This document shows positions 15,054-21,907 of a DNA stretch of 26,408 nucleotides, in pieces. Every line of letters begins with the position of its first letter. The first letter of the stretch is position 1. This DNA comes from DASYML01 sp034665545. Lineage in GTDB: Bacteria; Acidobacteriota; Blastocatellia; Pyrinomonadales; Pyrinomonadaceae. A program made the translations under genes and the position numbers. The stretch is from positions 1 through 26,408 of the forward strand of contig JAXDFO010000026.1 in the NCBI GenBank assembly GCA_034665545.1, written 5' to 3'. The notes under the pieces were generated by a model. The model did not search any database. It saw nothing but the letters and a program-made list of their open reading frames with translations, and was not told the origin of the DNA.

Positions 15054-15080
15054 AAAAAGTGAACGGGCGCGAATTCGCGC
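15054..15080 (-). terminator. possible intrinsic terminator after pfkA
   Basis: In the sense direction of pfkA, the perfect palindrome GCGCGAATTCGCGC (15067-15080) is followed after about 8 nt by TTTTT (15058-15054). The stem is short (5 bp with an AATT loop) and the U-run is set back, so termination may be partial. Confidence 0.4.
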
Positions 15081-15099
15081 TCTCATGCACGAGCCTCTT

Positions 15100-16227
15100 T
15101 TATCTCTGCTTTTCCTGGTCCACGTTGTGATGAGAGGCTTCGTCGAGCGCGCCGAAGGAGATGCCAGTGTCGCGCGCAGTGCGTACGAGTGGGCCGTCCG
15201 GCGGCACGGCCTTAATGTTGGCAATGGCTTTTAAGAGGGGAACGGTCTTGATGTCTGAGGCGTGAAGCGCGACCATTACTCCATGCTTGCCCGCCATCAA
15301 GGCACGCACCGCGCACGCGCCGTAGTTGGTGGCGAGCAGCCGGTCGAAGGCGTTGGGCGAGCCGCCGCGCTGCAAATGGCCGAGCACGACGCAGCGCGTC
15401 TCCTTGCCCGTCAACTTCTCCAACTCCCTCTGGCAATGAAAGCCCACGCCGCCCAGACGCGGCGCGTGCGCTTTATCGCCCTTGTCCTGGTAGATGACTT
15501 CGCGGCCCGCCTCGCGCGCGCCCTCTGCCGCGACGATGATGCTGAAGGACGAGCCGCCGCGCTCGCGCTCCAATACCTTCGCGGCGACAGATTCCATAGA
15601 GAAGGGAATTTCTGGAATGAGAATCACGTCCGCGCCGCCCGCGATTCCAGAATGCAAGGCTATCCATCCGGCGTGGCGTCCCATCACTTCCAGAATCATC
15701 ACGCGGTCATGCGATTCGGCGGTCGTGTGCAGTCGGTCGAGGGCTTCGGTCGCAATGTCCAGCGCGGTGACGAAGCCGAAGGTCAGTTCTGTGAAGGCCA
15801 GGTCGTTGTCAATCGTCTTGGGAACACCGACGACGGGAAAGCCCAACTTGTCAAACTCCGCAGCGATTTCCAGAGTGCCTTCGCCGCCGAGAGCCACGAG
15901 CGCGTCTATCCCCAGTCGCCTGAGATTTCCCAGGGCTTCATGATAGACGGCCAGAGGCTTGACGGTCTCGCCTTTCTCGCTGCGCTCTACGAAGCGACCG
16001 TGATTGCGCGTGCCCAGGATAGTCCCGCCGCGCGGCAAGAGTCCGCGCACATCTGAGGGCGTCAATTCTCGCAAGAGCTTCTCGTCAAGCAACCCGTCGA
16101 AGCCGTCCTCGATGCCGATGACGCGCAAGCCATACTCGCCTCTCGCCGTCTTCACCACCGCGCGAATGACCGCGTTCAATCCGGGCGCATCGCCGCCGCC
16201 CGTCAGTATGCCGATGGTCTTGTACAA
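15100..16227 (-). CDS. pfkA: 6-phosphofructokinase
   Basis: 375 residues, of the PfkA superfamily; phosphorylates fructose 6-phosphate in glycolysis. The N-terminal GILTGGGDAPGLNAVIRA, the catalytic motif PKTIDND (136-142, with D140 the catalytic base), MGRHAGWIA and VLGHLQRGGSP are all present. The residue that separates ATP from pyrophosphate enzymes is Gly in GGEGT (114-118), which favours ATP, while the second marker is Lys (PKTIDND) rather than the Gly of the E. coli enzyme. This Gly/Lys combination is known from ATP-using actinobacterial enzymes. The start is a TTG at 16227, 8 nt after the GrdB-like stop, with AAAGGA about 11 nt upstream. It is probably the last gene of the selenoprotein operon. 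Confidence 0.93.
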   Translation of the reverse strand: MYKTIGILTGGGDAPGLNAVIRAVVKTARGEYGLRVIGIEDGFDGLLDEKLLRELTPSDVRGLLPRGGTILGTRNHGRFVERSEKGETVKPLAVYHEALGNLRRLGIDALVALGGEGTLEIAAEFDKLGFPVVGVPKTIDNDLAFTELTFGFVTALDIATEALDRLHTTAESHDRVMILEVMGRHAGWIALHSGIAGGADVILIPEIPFSMESVAAKVLERERGGSSFSIIVAAEGAREAGREVIYQDKGDKAHAPRLGGVGFHCQRELEKLTGKETRCVVLGHLQRGGSPNAFDRLLATNYGACAVRALMAGKHGVMVALHASDIKTVPLLKAIANIKAVPPDGPLVRTARDTGISFGALDEASHHNVDQEKQR

Positions 16228-16235
16228 CTTGAAAT

Positions 16236-16964
16236 TTATCCTTTGACGCGCGGCGGTTCATACTGCTCGCCGTAGTCCGGGTACTCGCGCGTGACGAAAG
16301 AGCCGGGCCGAGTGTTTTCCGTGAGCAGCATGAGCGCGTCGCGCAGGACCGAGCGTTGAAGCTCGCGCATGCCCGGACGGCCCAGGCTGTTGCCTATCTT
16401 GAATCCTTGCGGATAGAGAGCGCGCGGAGGGCGCATCTGCGCGGAGACCTCCGGGCTGACCGTGATTAAGACTGTCGGAATACCTTTCATCTCAATCTCG
16501 CGTTGGACCGCCACGACCGTGCGGTGACAGACCACCGGTCAACCGCCCGTCAGTATCACGGCATCGGCGCGCGAACCCTTGTCAATCTCGTTGGCTATCT
16601 GCGGCGCGGTCCCCTCGTACATCGCCTTCAACTGCATCGTGTAGCCCATATAGCCCACATGCTTTTTGGCGATGCCGCCGATGAAGCCTTCCGCTTCCAG
16701 GTCTCGCAGCACGTCAATCGGGAAGACGACGTTGATGTCCTGGTCCGCGTCCGTGTGGTCGTAGTGATGATGCGTGACCATCAAATCCGACGATTCGACA
16801 TCCGGCGCAATCAGGCGATAGCCAAGATCGCCAAGCTCGTCCGCGATGTTGAAAGCCTCCTGGTCTTTGAGATGAACTCCGCCCGCCGTCACAATCGCAA
16901 TCGTGCTCTTCGATAACTCGCGGTCGAAGGGAGTAAAGGGCACGCATTTTCTTGAAATCGTCAT
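16236..16964 (-). CDS. selenoprotein: GrdB/PrdB-like glycine/sarcosine/betaine/D-proline reductase family, Sec at residue 142
   Basis: Reading the in-frame TGA at 16541-16539 as selenocysteine gives one 242-residue protein; otherwise the gene appears as two fragments (16539-16964 and 16236-16535). Both halves match the same family: CVPFTPFDRELS, IVTAGGVH, THHHYDHTDADQDINVVFP and GYMGY before the TGA, then VVAVQREIEMKGIPTVLIT and PPRALYPQGFKIGN after it. The TGA falls in TGG-U-PVVCHRT, the place where this family has its redox Cys or Sec, and C146 lies close by as a potential partner. A SECIS-like hairpin follows. The ATG is the only plausible start and has no Shine-Dalgarno sequence; a palindromic repeat ends 9 nt upstream. 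It lies between a Sec-peroxiredoxin gene and pfkA. This short stand-alone version lacks GrdA, GrdC and GrdE partners here, so amino-acid reductase activity is unlikely to be complete; a reductive redox role is inference. Confidence 0.88.
16507..16525 (-). promoter_or_regulatory. SECIS-like hairpin of the GrdB-like gene
   Basis: In the mRNA sense, ACCGCAC (16525-16519), loop GGTC (16518-16515) and GTGGCGGT (16514-16507) form a 7-bp stem with one bulged G. The loop begins 20 nt after the UGA (16541-16539). Bacterial SECIS elements need a short apical loop with G about 16-37 nt past the UGA, and the E. coli fdhF element also has GGUC in its loop and a bulged base. Confidence 0.6.
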
Positions 16965-16973
16965 GATGATAAA

Positions 16974-17047
16974 CAGGAGTCAGAAGCCGGGAGCCAGGAG
17001 CCAGAAGGAAAAGCGATAGCATGCCTCTCATGCTGGCTCCTGACTCT
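16974..17047. repeat. CAGGAGCC palindromic repeat, copy 4 (between the two selenoprotein genes)
   Basis: CAGGAGTCAGAAGCCGGGAGCC-type left arm, a core reading AAAAGCGATAGCATGC on the plus strand (inverted relative to copies 2, 3 and 5), and a right arm ATGCTGGCTCCTGACTCT. It starts about 5 nt after the peroxiredoxin stop and ends 9 nt before the GrdB-like ATG, filling the gap. Confidence 0.88.
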
Positions 17048-17052
17048 ACATG

Positions 17053-17517
17053 TTAGAGCTTGCGCAGCACATCAAACAAATCTTCGTTATCGGGTTGATC
17101 GGAGATGTCGTGGATGTCCACGTAGGCGAGTTTGCCGTCCTTATCCACGATGAAGAGGGCGCGTTCGGAGATGCCATCCTTGTCGCGGTATGCGCCGTAC
17201 TTTTTGGCAACTTCGCCCTTCGGCTCAAAGTCGCTCAAGAGGTCGTAGGTGAGTCCGCCGAGACTCTTGGCCCAGGCGGTGTTGCAGGGAACGCTGTCAA
17301 CGGAGATGCCCAGAACCTGAGCATCGTAGCCTTTAAAGCGTTCGAGGTCGGCCTCGTACGCAGGCATCTGCGCCGTTCAGACGGGCGTCCATGCGAGCGG
17401 GTAGAACGCCAGCACGACGTTCTGTTTGCCGCGAAAATCCGAGAGCCGCACCTTCTTGCCCTTCTCAAGGTTACTCGGCAACTCGAAATCCGGGGCCATG
17501 TCTCCAACTTCGGGCAT
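17053..17517 (-). CDS. selenoprotein: peroxiredoxin with Sec as peroxidatic residue (residue 47)
   Basis: 154 residues when the TGA at 17379-17377 is read as selenocysteine. The start is the ATG at 17517, with a strong AGGAGGA 9 nt upstream. The thioredoxin-fold AhpC/TSA pattern is complete across the TGA: VGDMAPDFELP, VVLAFYPLAWTPV-U-TAQMPAYE, then VLGISVDSVPCNTAWAKS. In ordinary peroxiredoxins the position of U47 is the peroxidatic cysteine (TPVCT). The conserved Thr44 and Pro45 next to it are intact. C78 may serve as a resolving residue. It would reduce H2O2, organic hydroperoxides or peroxynitrite in the cytosol. A SECIS-like hairpin follows the TGA. First gene of an apparent unit with the GrdB-like selenoprotein and pfkA. 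It is not a decayed gene: the frame after the TGA is intact and conserved to the stop. Confidence 0.92.
17338..17361 (-). promoter_or_regulatory. SECIS-like hairpin of the peroxiredoxin gene
   Basis: In the mRNA sense, GCGT-A-CGAGG (17361-17352), loop CCGA (17351-17348) and CCTCG-A-ACGC (17347-17338) form 9 bp interrupted by one A.A mismatch. The loop starts 25 nt after the UGA and contains a G, within the spacing seen in bacterial SECIS elements. An alternative shorter hairpin GCCT/AGGC (17365-17351) overlaps it. Confidence 0.55.
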
Positions 17518-17673
17518 GAGAGATAGTCCTCCTTTTCAAGTTCGATGGTGAACAACTTTTATGGATGCGAATTACAATGTTAAGCTTACATCTTCGCCGG
17601 AGCCGATTCAAGGCTTAACAGAAAGCGGCACATGGATGACAAGGAATCTCAATAATTTAGTCTAAAGGCACAC

Positions 17674-18858
17674 GTGAGCAGACCTACACCAATGCAGGCA
17701 ATCGTCACTATCGCGCAGCGCGGTGCGGAACGCGCGCGCGCCGGGCATCTCTGGATTTATCGTAGCGACGTGCGCGATGCACAGGGCGTTCCCGGCGGCT
17801 CAATCGTTCGCGTGGTGGACGAGCGCAAAAAATTCGTGGCCCATGCGTTGTGGAGCGACCGTTCGGAAATCTCGCTGCGTTTGTTGACGGCGCGCGATGA
17901 GACGATAGACCGCGAGTGGTGGCGCAACAGGTTGCGCGCGGCTTCGCAGAGGCGCAAACAAATCAGGATGGCCGCGAACGCTTATCGCCTGGTCTATTCC
18001 GAAGGCGATCTTATGCCGTCGCTCATCGTTGATGTGTACGACCGCGTGCTGGTCCTGCAAACTCTCTCGCAGGGAATGGAGGCGATGAAGGAGACGCTGC
18101 TGGAACTGCTGGTCGAAGAGTTTGCGCCGCAGTCCGTCATCGAGCGCAACGACGTGCGCGTGCGCGAGCTTGAAGGGTTGGAGATGCGCTCTGGCGTCCT
18201 CTATGGTGACGCGCCGCAGGAGATTGAGATTGTGCAGGACGGAGTGCGTTTTCTGGTCGCGCCGCTTGGCGGGCAGAAGACCGGTTCATTTCTGGACCAG
18301 CGCGAAAATCGTCTCGCCGCGCGCGCGATAGCCGGAGGCCGCGCCCTTGACTGTTTCACTTTTAACGGCGCGTTCGCGCTGCACCTGGCCGGAGTCTGCG
18401 AGAGCGTGTTAGGGCTGGATATTTCCGGCGATGCCGTGCGCGCGGCTGAACGCAACGCGCAGTTGAACGATGCGCGCAACGTCCGATTCAGCGAGGCGAA
18501 CGTCTTCGATGCCCTGCGCGAGATGGAGGCGGGGGGCGAACGCTTTGACACTATCGTGCTGGACCCGCCCGCGTTCGCCAAGAATCGCGCGAGCGTGAGG
18601 GCCGCCGCGCGCGGCTACAAGGAGATAAACTTGCGCGCGCTCAAACTGCTCAACGCGGGCGGCGTGCTCGTCACCTGCACCTGCTCTTATCACATGTCCG
18701 AAGCGACATTCCTGGACCTCATCGCGGAGGCCGCCAGAGATGCGCGGCGTCGCGTCCAGCTTGTCGAAAAAAGAATGCAATCGCGCGACCATCCGGTGCT
18801 CGCGGGCGTGCCCGAAACTTACTACCTCAAGTGCGTCATCGCGCGCACGCTCGATTAA
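17674..18858 (+). CDS. class I SAM-dependent rRNA methyltransferase, RlmI-like
   Basis: 394 residues. The order is an N-terminal PUA domain (RGAERARAGHLWIYRSDV), the linking EEHVE-type region (YSEGDLMPSLIVDVYDR), and a Rossmann methyltransferase. Visible motifs are the hallmark GGQKTGSFLDQRENR, the SAM-binding strand ALDCFTFNGAFALHLA, the catalytic LDPPAFAK and TCTCSYHM with the cysteines used by 5-methylcytosine enzymes. RlmI methylates C1962 of 23S rRNA in E. coli; the same target is likely but not proven. The GTG at 17674 is preceded by AAAGG; an ATG at 17692 is an alternative. It is divergent from the selenoprotein operon, with about 155 nt between. Confidence 0.88.
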   Translation: MSRPTPMQAIVTIAQRGAERARAGHLWIYRSDVRDAQGVPGGSIVRVVDERKKFVAHALWSDRSEISLRLLTARDETIDREWWRNRLRAASQRRKQIRMAANAYRLVYSEGDLMPSLIVDVYDRVLVLQTLSQGMEAMKETLLELLVEEFAPQSVIERNDVRVRELEGLEMRSGVLYGDAPQEIEIVQDGVRFLVAPLGGQKTGSFLDQRENRLAARAIAGGRALDCFTFNGAFALHLAGVCESVLGLDISGDAVRAAERNAQLNDARNVRFSEANVFDALREMEAGGERFDTIVLDPPAFAKNRASVRAAARGYKEINLRALKLLNAGGVLVTCTCSYHMSEATFLDLIAEAARDARRRVQLVEKRMQSRDHPVLAGVPETYYLKCVIARTLD

Positions 18859-18884
18859 AGACACGCGCGCTCTTAATATACAAG

Positions 18885-18995
18885 TTAATCCGCGCGCTTG
18901 ATGACGGCTCCGTTCTTCATCACGAAGGAGACCTTCTTGAGAGTGTTGGGATTCTCAAGCGGGTTATCGGGGGTGGCGATGATGTCTGCGGCCTG
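18885..18995 (-). pseudogene. C-terminal remnant of an amidohydrolase-family gene
   Basis: A 36-codon open stretch ending in TAA reads ADIIATPDNPLENPNTL, then KKVSFVMKNGAVIK. This is the typical end of metal-dependent amidohydrolases of the imidazolonepropionase/prolidase type (the last strands closing the composite beta domain). Immediately upstream in frame is a TAG, there is no start codon or ribosome site, and only about 35 nt separate it from the ctpA stop, so the rest of the gene has been deleted. It sits between the convergent methyltransferase and ctpA genes. Confidence 0.7.
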
Positions 18996-19031
18996 CTATC
19001 TGCGCCGCAACGCTCGCGCCCGTAATTATCC

Positions 19032-20759
19032 CTAGCTCAGGGGCACGTCGTTGCGTGCGCTTTCGGCGAGACGCTTGGCGTCGGGCAGGGCTTCGATGGC
19101 GCGCAGGATTTGCGGGTCGCTGTCGAGGAGAATGCGCGCGCCCGCGTCGCTCGCGTAAGCGGCGGTGATAATCTCTTCGCGCAGTCGCAGTTTGACGAAC
19201 TCAATCTCGGAATCAATCTGCGCGGGCTGTAGTCCCTGTTTCTCGTCGCGCTTGAGAAAGTTGCGGAAAGCATCCAGGACATGGTCCGTGATGGCGTAAT
19301 CGGTCGGGCGCGGGTTATGGCCGAACTCGACTTTCTCGACGCGATAATTTTCGAGGCCCGCGAACTGGCCCGCCGCCAGTTCGCGCGTGAAGTAGAAGGC
19401 CGCTTCGGCGATGCGCAGGCGCAGGGGCGTCGCCTGTTGAGGCTTGATTTCGATGTCGGGCGAGATGCCGCCGCCGCCGTAAAAAATTCTGCCCGCAGCC
19501 GTCTTGAAGGCTGGTCCAGTGGGAGGATGCGGCGTCGGCGTGGGCGTGGGCGTCGCCGCGCTGGCAGCGTTGGGCGAGGCTGGCCCGCCGGTCTGCGCGG
19601 GCGAGTGCGGAGAGTTGGGCGCGGCCTCCTCAGCCTCGTCGTGGCGCACGTAGTAATCGTAGAAAGAGCCGTTGGAATAATCGCGCTGGAGCGAGCGACC
19701 GTAGGGCGTATAGTAACGCGCGATGGTGAGCGTCAGGCCCGTGCCGAAGGGCAACTGAAAGATACGCTGGACCAGCCCCTTGCCGAAACTCGTTTCGCCG
19801 ACGATGAGGCCGCGCCCGTAATCCTGAATCGCGCCCGCGACTATCTCCGAAGCCGAAGCCGTGTTGCGATTGATGAGCAGCACGAGCGGGTCGTCCGTCG
19901 GCTCCGCGCCTCTTGAGCGATGCACGACCTCCTGTTCGTGGTCGCGCCCGCGCACGGAGACGATGGGTTGATCGCGCGGGATAAACTCGCTGGTCACATC
20001 AATGGCCTGGTCCAGTAATCCGCCGGGGTTGCTTCTCAGGTCCAGAATAATCTGTCGCATCCCTTGCTTCTTGAGAGACGCTATCGCGTCGTGAAGTTCC
20101 TCGCCCGTCGTCTGTTGAAAGCCGCCCGTGAGACCTATGTAGCCGGTCGCGGGCCGTATCATGTAGGCGTTGCGAATGGAGGGCAGAGGGACGGCCTCTC
20201 TCACGATGGTCAGGTAAAGGGGAGCGTTCGCGCCCGCGCGCTCAATCTTGAGACGGACGGGTTCGCCGCGTTCGCCGCGCACGTTCTTGGAGACCTGTTC
20301 GCTGGTCCAATCACGCGCGTCCTTGCCGTCAACTTCCACTATCCGGTCGCCGTAACGCAGGCCCGCGCGCGCCGCCGGAGTGCCATCAACTGCTGACTGC
20401 ACATAGACGCCGTCGCGGTGTTGCAGAATGGTGATGCCGATGCCTATGAAGCGCGAGCCCTGGTCCTCTTTGAGCTTGGTGAATTCCTGCTGCGGGAAGT
20501 ACATGGAGTGCGGGTCTAAGGTCTGGAGCATGCCCTGGATGGCAGCCTGTGTGGCCCTCTCATAATCAACGTCGCCCGCGTAATTGTTCGAGACAGCTTG
20601 AATCGCCTCGCGGTAACTTCCTTCTATCTGGTCGCCGCTCCCTGTCTTCGAGGGCGCGCCCAATCCGGAAGCCTGGCCCGTGCTGCGCGCGATAGTGCCT
20701 CCGACAATCGTGGCCGCGATGATGGTGATGGCGGCAAGGATGCTAAACTTTCTACTCAT
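19032..20759 (-). CDS. C-terminal processing peptidase (S41 family) with PDZ domain
   Basis: 575 residues. An N-terminal hydrophobic segment (residues 6-25, no lipobox) exports or anchors it in the cell envelope. A helical region with LDPHSMYFPQQEF precedes a PDZ domain (about 103-185, with DGTPAARAGLRYGDRIVEVD). The S41 core follows: ILDLRSNPGGLLDQAIDV, then TASASEIVAGAIQDYGRG with S302 as nucleophile and K327 in SFGKG, the normal 25-residue spacing. The substrate-binding domain is interrupted by a disordered Pro/Thr/Ala-rich insert (about 378-415, TPTPTPTPHPP), and the C-terminal tail of about 150 residues is helical. It trims the C-termini of envelope proteins; its targets are unknown. Confidence 0.92.
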   Translation of the reverse strand: MSRKFSILAAITIIAATIVGGTIARSTGQASGLGAPSKTGSGDQIEGSYREAIQAVSNNYAGDVDYERATQAAIQGMLQTLDPHSMYFPQQEFTKLKEDQGSRFIGIGITILQHRDGVYVQSAVDGTPAARAGLRYGDRIVEVDGKDARDWTSEQVSKNVRGERGEPVRLKIERAGANAPLYLTIVREAVPLPSIRNAYMIRPATGYIGLTGGFQQTTGEELHDAIASLKKQGMRQIILDLRSNPGGLLDQAIDVTSEFIPRDQPIVSVRGRDHEQEVVHRSRGAEPTDDPLVLLINRNTASASEIVAGAIQDYGRGLIVGETSFGKGLVQRIFQLPFGTGLTLTIARYYTPYGRSLQRDYSNGSFYDYYVRHDEAEEAAPNSPHSPAQTGGPASPNAASAATPTPTPTPHPPTGPAFKTAAGRIFYGGGGISPDIEIKPQQATPLRLRIAEAAFYFTRELAAGQFAGLENYRVEKVEFGHNPRPTDYAITDHVLDAFRNFLKRDEKQGLQPAQIDSEIEFVKLRLREEIITAAYASDAGARILLDSDPQILRAIEALPDAKRLAESARNDVPLS

Positions 20760-20916
20760 AACTCTGATGTGCTCCGCTCAACGCTCGCGCGTCGCCTTCG
20801 GCCTTCGTCCGGCCTCGCGCTCCGCTCTGGATAAATATAACATAGCCCGCCGCCCGCCGCTCCCTCTCCCGCGCGGAAAGCAACGGGCTTATGCTATATT
20901 GATTTCCGGTTGAAGG
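20760..20916. other. divergent gap between ctpA and the glycosyltransferase gene
   Basis: The ctpA leader is very GC-rich with GGCC-based self-complementary stretches (about 20790-20830). A TATGTT/TATATT cluster on the minus strand near 20835-20845 could be the -10 of ctpA, but no matching -35 is seen. On the plus strand, TGCTATATT (20892-20900) resembles an extended -10 for the glycosyltransferase gene, again without a good -35. Confidence 0.3.
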
Positions 20917-21008
20917 TTTCAAGTTTCGGGTTTGATTTTGCTGGTTTAGAACCTGAAGCCTCCTCGAACCTCAGACCTGAAATATAAAACCTGAACCTTA
21001 AACCTGAC
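20917..21008. repeat. degenerate AACCTGAA / TTCAGGTT inverted repeat
   Basis: A left part with GGTTTCAAGTTTCGGGTTTG is mirrored, loosely, by a right part of near-tandem ACCTGAA units (AACCTGAAGCC, GACCTGAAATA, AACCTGAACC, AAACCTGA). It ends 2 nt before the ATG of the glycosyltransferase gene and displaces any Shine-Dalgarno sequence. It is unrelated in sequence to the CAGGAGCC family. Confidence 0.6.
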
Positions 21009-21010
21009 TA

Positions 21011-21847
21011 ATGTCTCCATCTCTCTCGATCATCATTCCGGCATACAACGAGGGCGCGCGGCTCTCTAAAACGTTGCCCGTCATCTTCGATTATCTGGAC
21101 CAGGAAATCCCCGACAGTGAGATCATCGTCGTGGACGACGGCTCGACGGACGAGACCGCCGCCGTCGCTTTGAAAGGCTTCGAGAGAGCGGGCCGCATCG
21201 GGGCGAGCCTCATCAGCGTCGAGCCCAATCGCGGCAAAGGCAACGCCGTCCGCGAAGGGCTGCTGGCCGCGCGCGCGCCCGTCGCGCTCTACTCCGACGC
21301 GGACCTCTCGACGCCACTCAACGAGACGCCCAAACTGGTCAACCCTATCTTAAGAGACGACTGCGACCTTGCCTTCGGTTCGCGCGCGCTCGACCGCAGC
21401 CTCATAGGCGTTCATCAATCCATGCGACGCGAGATGGGCGGTCGTGTCTTTAATCGCATCGTGCGGCTCGCCACCCGTCTGCCCTTCTGGGATACGCAAT
21501 GCGGCTTCAAAGCCTTTCGCATGAAGACCTGCCGCCCCGTCATCGAAGCGGCGACGATTGACCGCTTCGGCTTCGATGTCGAACTACTCTTCGTCGCGCA
21601 TCTCGCGGGCCTGCGTCTCAAGGAAGTCCCGGTTCGTTGGGACCACTGCGAGGGCATCCTCGATGGCTCAGGCCAGTACGCACAGGACAGCCTGCGCATG
21701 ATAAGCGAAGTCCGCATGATACGGCGGCAAGCGCGTCAAGGTCTCTACGACGATGCCATCAAGCGCGCCCGCCACGCCGTCACACATGAGAGCAAGGAGG
21801 AAGTGGTTGGGATGAAGGATGAAAGAGAGATGATTCATGTCGAATAG
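21011..21847 (+). CDS. family 2 glycosyltransferase, dolichyl-phosphate glucosyltransferase-like
   Basis: 278 residues. The GT-A fold is clear: LSIIIPAYNEGARLSKTLP, EIIVVDDGSTDET, NRGKGNAVREGLLAAR, and the metal-binding YSDADLSTP. FWDTQCGFKAFR and the acceptor-side CEGILDG/VPVRWDH region are typical of the ALG5/DPM1-like branch that loads a sugar onto a polyprenyl phosphate. There are no membrane helices, so it would act at the inner face of the membrane. The last 15 or so residues (GMKDEREMIHVE) are encoded by one arm of a palindromic repeat and are probably not part of the ancestral protein. The ATG is 2 nt from another repeat and has no visible ribosome site. Upstream of pdxJ by 60 nt. Confidence 0.88.
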   Translation: MSPSLSIIIPAYNEGARLSKTLPVIFDYLDQEIPDSEIIVVDDGSTDETAAVALKGFERAGRIGASLISVEPNRGKGNAVREGLLAARAPVALYSDADLSTPLNETPKLVNPILRDDCDLAFGSRALDRSLIGVHQSMRREMGGRVFNRIVRLATRLPFWDTQCGFKAFRMKTCRPVIEAATIDRFGFDVELLFVAHLAGLRLKEVPVRWDHCEGILDGSGQYAQDSLRMISEVRMIRRQARQGLYDDAIKRARHAVTHESKEEVVGMKDEREMIHVE

Positions 21848-21868
21848 CTCATCTCTCATCATCCATCC
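21810..21868. repeat. GGATGA-type palindromic repeat overlapping the 3' end of the glycosyltransferase gene
   Basis: GGATGAAGGATGAAAGAGAG and ATGA (21810-21833) face TCATCTCTCATCATCCATCC (21849-21868). The left arm is inside the coding sequence and the stop codon (21845-21847) is in the loop. This is a third sequence type, distinct from the CAGGAGCC and ACCTGAA repeats. Confidence 0.65.
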
Positions 21869-21907
21869 TTCCGATTTCCGACTTGCCTTTGCTCTGCGAG
21901 GTATGCG

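Noticed and set aside
15262..16056. 264-residue plus-strand open frame over pfkA
   Set aside because: Shadow of pfkA with unnatural composition (rich in Arg, Ala and His) and no ribosome site.
16236..16964. Interpretation of the GrdB-like and peroxiredoxin genes as pseudogenes with nonsense mutations or sequencing errors
   Set aside because: Both TGAs fall exactly at the catalytic Cys/Sec position, both downstream halves stay in frame and conserved, and both have SECIS-like hairpins. Two such coincidences in adjacent genes are not credible.
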